Shown here: positions 1-7,853 of the stretch, one piece after another | Layout: each line of letters starts with the position of its first letter | How positions within the stretch are numbered: the stretch's first letter is position 1 | Assembly (NCBI GenBank): GCA_009841255.1 | Contig: VXMD01000064.1 | Location: 1 to 57,274, forward strand | Length of the DNA: 57,274 nucleotides | Direction of reading: 5' to 3' | Origin: Candidatus Poribacteria bacterium | GTDB taxonomy: Bacteria > Poribacteria > WGA-4E > WGA-3G | Program-made: the position numbers and the translations under genes | The notes under the pieces: generated by a model | What the model was told of the DNA's origin: nothing | Database searches by the model: none | The model's input: only the letters and a program-made list of their open reading frames with translations

Positions 1-258
1 TGGGGAGGTAGCGGTGCCCTGTATCTGCAATCCGCTAAAGCAGGACTGAATCCCCAGTATGCGGCCTGTTTCTGTGGGGACTGTCCCACGCACGTAGTGT
101 TGAGGGTTGGGTCTTGAGCAACGGGCGCTTATTGAACCCCGTCAGGTCCGGAAGGAAGCAGCGGTAGATGAGTTGCTCGTGTGACGCAAGGGTGCCTGAC
201 CTGAGCTAACGACGCGGGCAACGCCTGGAGAAGCTTGTCAACCCTGGGTGCATAGTCA
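1..258 (+). ncRNA. ffs: Signal recognition particle RNA, large bacterial form (Alu plus S domain)
   Basis: The hallmark SRP domain IV is visible at about 146-172: GTCAGGTCCGGAAGGAAGC, with the GGAA tetraloop. GAGCAAC near 116 pairs with GTTGCTC near 172, and GGGTTG near 108 pairs with CAACCC near 238, closing the long S-domain arm. The 5' 60 bases (GGTAGCGGTGCCCTGTA followed by TGGGGA/TCCCCA pairing) look like the Alu domain of the ~265-nt SRP RNAs of Firmicutes and Thermus rather than the short 4.5S type. The 5' end may lie at or just before the window edge. The RNA would bind Ffh for cotranslational membrane targeting. Position just upstream of dnaX matches a common bacterial gene order. 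Confidence 0.93.
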
Positions 259-272
259 TCTTTGTTAAGGGT

Positions 273-402
273 TGTCAGCAGTCGGTTATCAGTTTTCAGT
301 TAAAGAGGTCTTGATGTAACAATGCCGCACTTTCTGAACCTACACTAAATTTGGGTAGATTGTTACAAAGGTGGCTCTTAGCCGACTGACAGCTGAAAAC
401 TA
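273..402 (+). repeat. Family A dispersed repeat, copy between ffs and dnaX
   Basis: Left arm is GTCAGCAGTCGGTTATCAG with further TCAG units; right arm is CCGACTGACAGCTGAAAAC. The arms are loosely inverted (TCAG against CTGA). The copy ends eight bases before the dnaX ribosome binding site. Relatives occur at about 4330, 6341, 11338, 11640, 12436, 12914, 15652, 16640, 18500, 19005, 21480 and 40138, all in the same orientation. Confidence 0.75.
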
Positions 403-418
403 TAGAAAGGATTGCCTG

Positions 419-2224
419 ATGTCTTATGAGGTTCTCGCTCAAAAATGGCGTCCCCAAAGATTTAACGACGTTGTCGGACAAGAGCACATTACCACAACGC
501 TGAAAAATCAGATCCTCTCCGAACGCATCGGGCATGCTTATCTATTTTGGGGACCGCGCGGTACCGGTAAAACCACAGTCGCCCGCATCCTTGCCAAAGC
601 TGTCAACTGTCCCAATCGCATTCAAGAAACTGACTTTGACTCTACCAAGACTGCTGAGCCTTGTAATCAGTGCGAGTTTTGCAACGAAATTTCGCAAGAT
701 AGATCCTTCGATGTAATTGAGATGGATGCCGCCTCCAACCGCGGTATTGATACGATCAGAGACCTCCGTGAAAACGTCAAACTCTCGCCCGCTATCTGTA
801 ACTACAAAATTTACATCATAGATGAAGCACACATGCTCTCACCAGAGGCATTCAACGCCTTACTCAAAACGCTTGAAGAGCCGCCTCCGCACGTCATGTT
901 CATCATGGCAACCACTGAGCATGCTAAAATCCCCAAGACAATCAGTTCGCGCTGTCAAGATTTCGATTTTCGACACCTCGAAGATGAAAAGATAATCGAG
1001 CGGTTGCAATTAATTGTCAAAGCGGAAGATATTTCAGCCGATATAGACGTACTCACGCTAATCACTCGGCAATCCGAGGGATGTTTGCGAGATGCAGAAA
1101 ACTTATTGGAACGTCTTGTTTCCTCTGCTGGCAAAAATTTAACAATTGAAGCTGTTGAACAGACCATCGGGCTCGGTTCCAGTTCGCTGGTCCAAGAACT
1201 TACGGAGGCGATAACGGAAAGAAATGTCGCAAAAGGGTTGAAAACACTAAATAATCTGGCGAAACAAGGCACAGATTTGTCCCAATGCTTAGATCAACTC
1301 ATAGGTTATTTCCGAGATCTACGACTTTTAGCAATTGATAGCAGTCTCAGTGAGCAGGTTCAGAGTCCTAAGTCAGATCTGTCCAGACTCAAGCAGAAGG
1401 CAGAACAGATGTCGGTAGGCAGGTTATCACGGATTATCAAAATCTTGATGCACACCAATCAAGACATCAAACAGTATGGTTATCCTCAACTTCAATTGGA
1501 GACAGCACTCATCCAACTCAATTCGCTTGAAGAAGGTATTCCTCTTGAGGAAATTATCGGCAAATTATCGACATTAGAGCAAAAATTCGATTCAGCAGGG
1601 CTTTCTGCGACAGCGCAACTCCCTCCGCAGCAGAACATATTTGCACCTCTGACAAATCAACCAAGCCCACAAGGTACATCGCCAGATTTGCCTCTCTCCG
1701 CAAAGCAAGATATGCCTACGTCAACATCATCCGATGCTGCCAAAGAGGGATCAGGCGCATCTCACAAGCGACACCTCTCGCCCCCTTCTTCACTGGACAC
1801 GAACGCGGCAATTCCTTCGCCAGTTTCACACGGATCTAAAGACCTGTCAGACCTCCCTTCATTCTGGGACGAGATAAAATCAAAACTGCCTGCGAAACTC
1901 AGACATGGATTGCTGGAGGGGGGTATCCCTACAGTGAATGGCACAGATAGGGTCGAGATTCCGTGTTTACCCTCGTTCCGTTTCTTACTAACGGATGGGG
2001 ACAAGAAAATTATAACCGACATACTAACGCAGGAAGTCGGCAAGCCTGTGAAAATCGAGTTAGTTGCCTCAGATACAGGATCAGAATCAGTGGTATCCGA
2101 GGATGTACCAAGAGAAAAAACAGAACGGAAAACACCAATGATGCGTAAAGTTGGAGCCCAGGAGGATCCACAACTTAAAACCGCTCTCGACCTTTTCGAA
2201 GCAACGGTTGTGGAGACTCAGTAA
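419..2224 (+). CDS. dnaX: DNA polymerase III subunits gamma/tau
   Basis: Clamp-loader ATPase of the replisome, 601 residues. The N-terminus SYEVLAQKWRPQRF is diagnostic. Walker A GPRGTGKTT lies at residues 45-53. A four-cysteine zinc site is C64, C82, C85 and C88. Walker B IIDEAH lies at 133-138, and the SRC arginine-finger motif at 177-179. A proline/serine-rich linker from about 410 to 490 leads to a tau-type C-terminal domain. The ATG at 419 is chosen because AAAGG precedes it by 8 nt and the family begins there. An upstream TTG at 371 would add 16 residues encoded by repeat sequence. I see no obvious slippery A-run for gamma frameshifting. Confidence 0.97.
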   Translation: MSYEVLAQKWRPQRFNDVVGQEHITTTLKNQILSERIGHAYLFWGPRGTGKTTVARILAKAVNCPNRIQETDFDSTKTAEPCNQCEFCNEISQDRSFDVIEMDAASNRGIDTIRDLRENVKLSPAICNYKIYIIDEAHMLSPEAFNALLKTLEEPPPHVMFIMATTEHAKIPKTISSRCQDFDFRHLEDEKIIERLQLIVKAEDISADIDVLTLITRQSEGCLRDAENLLERLVSSAGKNLTIEAVEQTIGLGSSSLVQELTEAITERNVAKGLKTLNNLAKQGTDLSQCLDQLIGYFRDLRLLAIDSSLSEQVQSPKSDLSRLKQKAEQMSVGRLSRIIKILMHTNQDIKQYGYPQLQLETALIQLNSLEEGIPLEEIIGKLSTLEQKFDSAGLSATAQLPPQQNIFAPLTNQPSPQGTSPDLPLSAKQDMPTSTSSDAAKEGSGASHKRHLSPPSSLDTNAAIPSPVSHGSKDLSDLPSFWDEIKSKLPAKLRHGLLEGGIPTVNGTDRVEIPCLPSFRFLLTDGDKKIITDILTQEVGKPVKIELVASDTGSESVVSEDVPREKTERKTPMMRKVGAQEDPQLKTALDLFEATVVETQ

Positions 2225-2334
2225 CCATAATTAGAAAAATGACTGTGCTCAATTACATTCCGCTCAGGTCTCGCCAAGACCGAACAGATCCTTTAACCCG
2301 ATCACGCCTTGGAAAAAACCATTGCAGAACGTAG

Positions 2335-2359
2335 TGGAGCAATGAGAGAAGGACCATAG
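2335..2359 (+). promoter_or_regulatory. Leader motif with five-codon mini-ORF before ybaB
   Basis: TGGAGCAATGAGAG occurs here and, identically, at 2690-2703 before recR. In both places the ATG opens a five-codon reading frame followed by a stop: M-R-E-G-P here (2342-2359) and M-R-V-G-S before recR (2697-2714). The GGAG to ATG spacing is only 2 nt, so translation is uncertain. It may instead be a duplicated ribosome-binding or mRNA-stability element. Confidence 0.35.
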
Positions 2360-2367
2360 TTAAAAAA

Positions 2368-2676
2368 ATGAAGATGAACGACTTGATGAAACAAGCACAG
2401 CAAATGCAAAAGCGAATGCTTGAAATTCGAGAGGAACTCGCAAACCGTACCGTTGAAGCAACCGTTGGAGGAGGAATGGTAACCGCTGTTGTCAATGGAC
2501 AACAGGAGGTTGTATCACTCCGCATTACACCAGAAGTTGTTGACCCGGAAGATACAGAAATGCTCGAAGATCTTGTTGTCGCGGCAGTCAATGAAGCATT
2601 ACAACAGTCGCAAGAAATGATGTCGGCAGAAATGAGCAAATTGACCGGCGGCATTAAAATTCCAGGGCTCCCGTAG
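2368..2676 (+). CDS. ybaB: YbaB/EbfC nucleoid-associated protein
   Basis: Small DNA-binding protein of 102 residues, typical for the family. It begins MNDLMKQAQQMQKRM, an amphipathic helix with the usual Met/Gln pattern, followed by the beta-rich core around GMVTAVVNGQQEVVSLRI and the acidic D-P-E-D segment. An alternative start two codons downstream (ATG at 2374) fits the family equally well. The dnaX-ybaB-recR order is widely conserved and supports the call. The protein coats the nucleoid and is linked to recombination-repair genes by context. Confidence 0.95.
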   Translation: MKMNDLMKQAQQMQKRMLEIREELANRTVEATVGGGMVTAVVNGQQEVVSLRITPEVVDPEDTEMLEDLVVAAVNEALQQSQEMMSAEMSKLTGGIKIPGLP

Positions 2677-2689
2677 CTTTTTAAATGAT

Positions 2690-2714
2690 TGGAGCAATGA
2701 GAGTTGGATCCTAA
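2690..2714 (+). promoter_or_regulatory. Leader motif with five-codon mini-ORF before recR
   Basis: Second copy of TGGAGCAATGAGAG, followed by the mini-frame M-R-V-G-S and a stop at 2712-2714, 12 nt before the recR ATG. See the copy at 2335. Conservation of frame and length in both copies is what makes it notable; function is not shown. Confidence 0.35.
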
Positions 2715-2726
2715 TTAGGTAGAGAA

Positions 2727-3341
2727 ATGCAAGAATACCCGAAACCGCTGGCGAAGCTGATTACGGAACTCCAAAAGCTGCCAACGATCGGTCAGAAGAC
2801 AGCGCAACGCTTAGCATTTTTCATGCTAAAGTTACCTGACTCTGAGACTGCCCAGATTGCAGAAGCCATTGCGCAGGTAAAACAACACCTATCGTACTGT
2901 GATATATGTGGCACGATTACAGACACAAATCCGTGCTATATCTGCACGAATCCACGCCGCGATCGGCAGGTGATTTGCGTCGTTGAAGAGTCTGATGACC
3001 TGTGGGCGATTGAGAGAACCAACGGTTATAAGGGGCTCTACCACGTGCTGGGTGGAGTTCTTTCACCACTGGACGGGACGGGTCCCGACGAACTCGGAAT
3101 TGATACGCTCTTTCAGCGGATTCGGGACGCCACTGTAGACGGGGAACCGGTGCGGGAAGTAATCCTCGCGACAAACTGGACAACAGAGGGACAAGCAACT
3201 GCGCTCTACCTTACACAACACTTGGAAACCTTTGAAATCGCTATCACTCGAATTGCTTATGGTATTCCCGTTGGAGGCGATTTAGAGTACATTGATGAGG
3301 TAACACTCGCAAAAGCACTTGAAGGTAGACGAAAAGCTTAA
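2727..3341 (+). CDS. recR: Recombination mediator protein RecR
   Basis: 204 residues, normal length. N-terminal helix-hairpin-helix (KLPTIGQKTAQRLAFFML, residues 17-34). Zinc finger from C58, C61, C70 and C73. Toprim core starts at VICVVEES (82-89) and continues through HVLGG and SPLDG. C-terminal RIAYGIPVGGDLEY is the conserved Walker B-like segment. RecR works with RecO/RecF to load RecA on gapped DNA. It closes the dnaX-ybaB-recR cluster. Confidence 0.97.
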   Translation: MQEYPKPLAKLITELQKLPTIGQKTAQRLAFFMLKLPDSETAQIAEAIAQVKQHLSYCDICGTITDTNPCYICTNPRRDRQVICVVEESDDLWAIERTNGYKGLYHVLGGVLSPLDGTGPDELGIDTLFQRIRDATVDGEPVREVILATNWTTEGQATALYLTQHLETFEIAITRIAYGIPVGGDLEYIDEVTLAKALEGRRKA

Positions 3342-3353
3342 GGTGAATAGCAA

Positions 3354-4325
3354 ATGGAAAAGCGATGGCTTGTCGCACTTTTAATGAGTCTGCATTGCGG
3401 TGTATTTGGTATAGCGTGCGCGGGGCCAGATTCAGACAACCGAAGTATAGGATTAAAAGACTCGGCTCGCGAGAGCGTCAGTACCGCGCGTGAAGCGAAC
3501 GCTGTCTTTGATGCACATCGCGCCTTTAATATGTTGGAGAAGCAGTGTGCATTTGGACCACGGCCTCCGGGTTCGGTTTCACATACGGAAACGCGGGATT
3601 TTCTGTTTACAGAACTTCAGAAATATGCAAACAGTGTAGCCCTTCAACCCCTTCAGTATAAAACAAAAACGGGAACCACGCTTCACCTAAACAATATCTT
3701 GGCAGAGTTTGGACCGCCGGCTGGTGGTGAGGCGCTTTTACTCGCAGCACATTGGGATACCCGTCCCTTCGCTGACCGAGATCCAAAACCGGAAAATCAG
3801 GATAAACCGATCTTAGGTGCCAATGATGGTGCTTCCGGTGTCGCTGTCCTTCTTGAAATTGCGAGAGTCCTAAAGGAACACCCACCGCCACGTAGAGTCG
3901 TCATCGTTCTTTTCGACGGCGAGGACTACGGTAGATCGGTCGAGGATATGTTTATCGGCTCTCGGTTTTTCGCTCGAAATTTGGGTAAATGGAAACCGGA
4001 TTATGGAATTTTGTTGGACATGATCGGGGACAAGGATTTGGCACTCCCGATTGAACGTTATTCTTGGAACGCAAATCGGGGGTTCGCGGAGGCAATCTGG
4101 CGGCGCGCAGCAACGCTCGGTTTAGCACCGTTTCAATCCCGTTTAGGTGACGCAATCTTGGACGATCATGTCCCACTCATCGAGGTGGGGATTCCAATGG
4201 TAAATATTATTGACTTCACCTATCCCTACTGGCATACAATAGAAGATACCGTCGATAAATGTAGTGCAAAAAGTCTTGAAGTCGTTGCTACACTTGTTAT
4301 CAGCATCATTTACGATGGACTTTAA
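3354..4325 (+). CDS. Exported M28-family peptidase / glutaminyl cyclase-like protein
   Basis: 323 residues. The N-terminus is hydrophobic to about residue 22 with a weak lipobox (G-I-A-C, Cys22), so a lipoprotein or Sec-exported protein is likely. Zinc-ligand motifs of the M28 fold are present: AAHWDTRPF (H and first D), LGANDGASGVAVLLE (bridging Asp), and LFDGEDYG (Glu pair). A later D-D-H-V-P supplies the last His. The close pairing of AHWDTRP with NDGASG is characteristic of bacterial glutaminyl-peptide cyclotransferases, but aminopeptidase activity cannot be excluded. It starts 12 nt after recR and is probably co-transcribed with it. Confidence 0.85.
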   Translation: MEKRWLVALLMSLHCGVFGIACAGPDSDNRSIGLKDSARESVSTAREANAVFDAHRAFNMLEKQCAFGPRPPGSVSHTETRDFLFTELQKYANSVALQPLQYKTKTGTTLHLNNILAEFGPPAGGEALLLAAHWDTRPFADRDPKPENQDKPILGANDGASGVAVLLEIARVLKEHPPPRRVVIVLFDGEDYGRSVEDMFIGSRFFARNLGKWKPDYGILLDMIGDKDLALPIERYSWNANRGFAEAIWRRAATLGLAPFQSRLGDAILDDHVPLIEVGIPMVNIIDFTYPYWHTIEDTVDKCSAKSLEVVATLVISIIYDGL

Positions 4326-4457
4326 TTGGTTATCAGTTGTTAATTACTAGTTGTCAGTAAAAGAGTTATTTGTGAAATTCACGGAACGCGCAACTCCCAC
4401 CAGTCTGAATCGAAAACTGGTAACTGAAAGCCTGCGCAGCAGGCGACTGACAACTTT
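4326..4457 (+). repeat. Family A dispersed repeat, copy before mnmG
   Basis: Left part GGTTATCAGTTGTTAATTAC and GTTGTCAGTAAAAGAG; right part AACTGAAAGCCTGCGCAGC followed by GGCGACTGACAAC. It fills the whole gap between the M28 gene and mnmG and ends 6 nt before the start codon. Confidence 0.7.
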
Positions 4458-4463
4458 TAAAAA

Positions 4464-6389
4464 ATGAATACATATCAAAAACATTATGACGTTATCGTAG
4501 TCGGTGCAGGGCATGCGGGGTGTGAAGCAGCACTTGCCGCTGCTCGAATGGGGTGCGAAACGCTCATCGTCACTATCAACTTGGACACCATCGCGAAGAT
4601 GTCTTGCAACCCAGCTATTGGAGGGCTCGCCAAGGGACATCTCGTTAAGGAGATAGACGCGCTCGGCGGTGAGATGGCAAAAAACATTGACAAGACTGGG
4701 ATCCAATTCCGACGTTTAAATACGAAAAAAGGACCCGCGGTTCGATCAAGCCGCGCACAAGCGGATAAAAAAGCGTACCAAGATAAAATGAAAAGAGTGC
4801 TTGAAGCACAAGAACAGCTCGATATCAAACAAGTATTAGTTGAGGAACTGCTCGTCGAAAATGGGCGGTGCATCGGAATTCTGAGCCAGACACGGACCGC
4901 TTATTTCGGGGAGACTGTGATTCTGACGACTGGCACTTTCCTGAAAGGCATAATCCATATTGGAGATGTATCGTATAGCGCGGGTCGAGCAGGCGAGTCC
5001 TCTGCTGAAAAACTCTCAGAAAGTTTTTTAAGTCTTGGATTTGAAATCGGTAGGCTCAAAACTGGCACGCCTCCTCGTGTCAATGCCCAAACGGTTGATT
5101 TCAGCGAAATGGAGATCCAGCCCGGTGATGAAAAGCCCCTCCCTTTCTCATTTTTAACCGAGCGAATTACACAGTCCCAACTCCCGTGTTACCTCACTTA
5201 CACGAATCAACAAACACATAAGGTAATCCAAGAGAACCTTCACCGATCCGCGATGTACAGTGGTCGTATCGTCGGCATTGGTCCCCGTTACTGTCCTTCA
5301 ATCGAGGATAAGGTGGTCCGCTTCGCAGAGAAGACAGAACATCAAGTCTTCGTGGAACCTGAAGGACGGGATACAGACGAAATCTACCTCAACGGTATTT
5401 CTGCGAGCCTACCTGAAGATGTACAGGTAGAGATGGTACATAGCATCAAAGGGTTAGAGAATGCTGAGATTATGCGCTTCGGATACGCCGTAGAATATGA
5501 TTTCGCACCAGCAACACAACTACAACCAACGCTTGAGACAAAACAGGTACCGGGGCTCTATTTCGCCGGACAACTCAACGGAACTACGGGCTATGAGGAA
5601 GCTGCCGCACAAGGGCTTATGGCAGGTATCAATGCGGCTCTAAAAGTAAAAGGTGGGAACCCTCTTGTCCTTGACAGATCGCAAGCCTACATAGCCGTAC
5701 TTATTGACGATTTGGTTACGTTGGACATCCGCGAACCCTACCGTATGTTCACATCGCGTGCCGAATACAGGTTAGTACTGCGAGAGGACAACGCAGATCT
5801 GCGACTCACTGAAATCGGTAGGCAGATCGGACTTGTTGATGATGACAGGTATCACCAGTTGGAAAAGAAAGCAGCGGCTATCGAAACAGAATTGGGACGT
5901 TTACAGGAAACCTTGCTCAAACCGACGCCTGCGACTCTGGAGAATTTGGCGAGTCTTCTTGAGACAGGCGCGTTGAAGCAACCGACATCCTTGGCAGAAC
6001 TTCTGAGACGCCCGGAACTCCATTACGAACAGATAACCAAGATCGTGCCTCCCTCTGAACCCTTACCACCAGCTGTGACGGAACAGGTAGAAATTCAGAT
6101 AAAATATGACGGATATATCCAACGACAACAGCGACAGATTCATCAATTCAAGAAATTGGAAAATTTCCGAATCCCTGACACATTCGATTATGCCAACGTT
6201 CAAGGGTTAAAGACAGAAGCACGTGAGAAACTCGCAAAGATTCGGCCCGCCTCTATTGGACAAGCATCACGCTTGCCAGGTGTTTCGCCGGCGGATATCT
6301 CTATTTTGATGATTATCCTTCATCAACAGAATGCAAAACAGCAGTCAGCAGTCAGCAGTCGGCAGTCAGTAACAAGAGATTTCCATTAA
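4464..6389 (+). CDS. mnmG: tRNA uridine 5-carboxymethylaminomethyl modification enzyme
   Basis: FAD-dependent partner of MnmE, which modifies U34 of tRNAs. 641 residues. Dinucleotide-binding motif VVGAGHAGCEAALAAARMG lies at residues 11-29. The signature SCNPAIGGLAKGHLVKEID follows, then GRLKTGTPPRV and GQLNGTTGYEEAAAQGL. The C-terminal domain (R-I-P-D and LPGVSPADI) is complete. The last ~15 residues (Q-S-A-V-S-S-R-Q-S and on) are translated from a family A repeat, so the original stop has been lost. The usual length is 620-630. It pairs with rsmG downstream, the classic gidA-gidB order. Confidence 0.97.
   Translation: MNTYQKHYDVIVVGAGHAGCEAALAAARMGCETLIVTINLDTIAKMSCNPAIGGLAKGHLVKEIDALGGEMAKNIDKTGIQFRRLNTKKGPAVRSSRAQADKKAYQDKMKRVLEAQEQLDIKQVLVEELLVENGRCIGILSQTRTAYFGETVILTTGTFLKGIIHIGDVSYSAGRAGESSAEKLSESFLSLGFEIGRLKTGTPPRVNAQTVDFSEMEIQPGDEKPLPFSFLTERITQSQLPCYLTYTNQQTHKVIQENLHRSAMYSGRIVGIGPRYCPSIEDKVVRFAEKTEHQVFVEPEGRDTDEIYLNGISASLPEDVQVEMVHSIKGLENAEIMRFGYAVEYDFAPATQLQPTLETKQVPGLYFAGQLNGTTGYEEAAAQGLMAGINAALKVKGGNPLVLDRSQAYIAVLIDDLVTLDIREPYRMFTSRAEYRLVLREDNADLRLTEIGRQIGLVDDDRYHQLEKKAAAIETELGRLQETLLKPTPATLENLASLLETGALKQPTSLAELLRRPELHYEQITKIVPPSEPLPPAVTEQVEIQIKYDGYIQRQQRQIHQFKKLENFRIPDTFDYANVQGLKTEAREKLAKIRPASIGQASRLPGVSPADISILMIILHQQNAKQQSAVSSRQSVTRDFH
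6341..6372 (+). repeat. Family A repeat overlapping the 3' end of mnmG
   Basis: Tandem CAGTCAG units, (cagcagtcagcagtcagcag)-like, read through as the C-terminal tail of MnmG. A possible right arm (GGCTGGAAGTCGATAGCC) lies at 6441-6459, so the element may span the intergenic hairpin. Confidence 0.7.
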
Positions 6390-6400
6390 ACAAAAACTCC

Positions 6401-6429
6401 TGTAAGGGTTGGGTAACCCAACCCCTACA
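6401..6429. repeat. Palindromic hairpin repeat (family D) between mnmG and rsmG
   Basis: TGTAAGGGTTGGG / CCCAACCCCTACA is a near-perfect inverted repeat with a short loop. A related hairpin, GGGCGAGG-TTG-CCTCGCCC preceded by TTGTAG, lies inside polA at 49119. It could terminate mnmG transcription, but there is no T-run after it. Confidence 0.7.
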
Positions 6430-6475
6430 AGGTTTCCGGGGGCTGGAAGTCGATAGCCAATAAGAGGCATGGCAA

Positions 6476-7177
6476 TTGGTGAGGTACGAGCAAGACTTAA
6501 AGGAGACGTTCAATCGTTACGGATTTCCGTTAACTGACCATCAACTGGCCCAGTTCAATCTGTATTGCACTGAATTACGACGGTGGAATGAACACATTAA
6601 CCTGACTGCGATCACAGATGACGATGAGATTGTTCATAAACATTTTCTTGATTCGCTCAGTGTCTTGAAACATATTTCATTGGGGATCGGTGATTCTGTG
6701 ATTGATATTGGGACTGGTGCCGGATTTCCGGGAATCGTATTGAAAATCTACGTGCCTGATATCCGGTTAACGCTCATTGAATCATCAAAAAAGAAGGTAA
6801 GTTTCCTAAAATTTATGATTGCCCAATTGAATCAGCATCAAGGGGTAAACGCGTATCAAAGGGTAGACGTTGAAATATTCGCGGAGCGTGCAGAAGTTTG
6901 TGCGCAACAGCAGAAACACGTTGGCGCATACGATTGGGTTTTCACCCGGTATGTCGCAGCGATTCGAGACTCGGCGGCGTACTGTATACCTCTGTTGAAA
7001 CCGACAGGAAAATGGGTGGCTTATAAGTCTGGTGATGCAACTATCGAAAGCGAGATTAACAAGAGTTCGGCGTGTCTCGAGGCACTCGGTGGAATCGTCG
7101 GAACTGTTTTGAAAAATCCAAAGTTTAATCGAAATTATGTTGTGATACACCGCTGCACCCCACAATCTTCGTTCTAA
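6476..7177 (+). CDS. rsmG: 16S rRNA (guanine-N7) methyltransferase RsmG
   Basis: 233 residues, about the usual length. N-terminal family block FNLYCTELRRWNEHINLTAI, SAM-binding motif VIDIGTGAGFPGIVLKI, then LIESSKKKVSFL. The start is TTG at 6476 or GTG at 6479. AGAGG at 6463-6467 gives 8-11 nt spacing, and the ATG at 6469 is out of frame. It follows mnmG as in many bacteria. It methylates G527 of 16S rRNA. Confidence 0.95.
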   Translation: MVRYEQDLKETFNRYGFPLTDHQLAQFNLYCTELRRWNEHINLTAITDDDEIVHKHFLDSLSVLKHISLGIGDSVIDIGTGAGFPGIVLKIYVPDIRLTLIESSKKKVSFLKFMIAQLNQHQGVNAYQRVDVEIFAERAEVCAQQQKHVGAYDWVFTRYVAAIRDSAAYCIPLLKPTGKWVAYKSGDATIESEINKSSACLEALGGIVGTVLKNPKFNRNYVVIHRCTPQSSF

Positions 7178-7241
7178 ACCGTTCCAAATTAAGCATCCCA
7201 GCGGGGTGCCATGTCTATAGCCAGGAGCAATAGGTAAAAAA

Positions 7242-7577
7242 ATGAATTTTGAAACAACGATTGAGCAGCAGAATATCTCCATCCTTCATGTGGAGGGAAA
7301 GATTCTTGGCACTGCATCTGACGCGTTCCGCAAAGAAATGGACGAGCAACTTCAAACCGGTCGCGATAAGTTAGTGGTTGATTTAATGAACGTTCCGTTA
7401 ATCGATAGCAGCGCGTTGGGAGCAATTGTGGTCACTTTGAAGTCCTGTCAGCAATCGGGTGGAAAGTTAGTGTTACTCAAGCCTCAAAAAGCTGTTAGAG
7501 AAGTTTTGGAGGTAACAAAGCTCAACACGGTCATCGAAATTTATGATACGGAGGAAGGCGCGTGCGCTGCCTTTTAA
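7242..7577 (+). CDS. STAS-domain anti-anti-sigma factor (RsbV-like), copy 1
   Basis: 111 residues, a single STAS domain. The phosphorylatable serine lies in PLIDSSALGAIV, preceded by LVVDLMNVPLID. The C-terminal TEEGACAAF matches the usual D-x-E-A-x-A-F end. It would bind and sequester an RsbW-like kinase when dephosphorylated. It opens a partner-switching cluster that ends with a second STAS protein at 12546. GGAGCAATAGG precedes the ATG by about 9 nt. Confidence 0.92.
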   Translation: MNFETTIEQQNISILHVEGKILGTASDAFRKEMDEQLQTGRDKLVVDLMNVPLIDSSALGAIVVTLKSCQQSGGKLVLLKPQKAVREVLEVTKLNTVIEIYDTEEGACAAF

Positions 7578-7587
7578 TTATACCTTG

Positions 7588-7845
7588 CGGCGTAAGACGC
7601 AGAAATACGCAGAAATACCCAAGCAATACGCAGAAATACCCAAGCAAAAACACCCCAAGCAAAAACACGTGCGTTCCTCAATCCGCCCTCTAGATGTAAA
7701 GCAAAGACAAATTATGCCATTTAAGGAAACCTAATTTCATTACGGGCTACGGGTTTGGGTTTACCCAAGGCAGCAGCCTGCAACAATACGCAGAAATGCC
7801 CAAGCAAAAACCTCAAGCAAAAACACGCAGGCGGATATACGGAAA
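7588..7845 (+). repeat. Composite repeat block: family B (AAATACCCAAGCAAAAAC) and family C
   Basis: Family B units with CGCAGAAATACCCAAGCA recur several times at 7599-7668 and 7788-7830, and again near 12958, 17583 and 34092. Family C, 33 identical bases beginning ATGTAAAGCAAAGACAAATT at 7694-7726, recurs at 15261-15293. GCGGATATACGGA at 7831-7843 is the reverse complement of 15241-15253. Apart from this I see no gene in the 276-nt gap. Confidence 0.85.
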
Positions 7846-7853
7846 AACACTTT

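Noticed and set aside
371-418. N-terminal extension of DnaX from the upstream TTG
   Set aside because: Encoded by repeat sequence; the family starts at M-S-Y-E-V with a ribosome binding site at 406.
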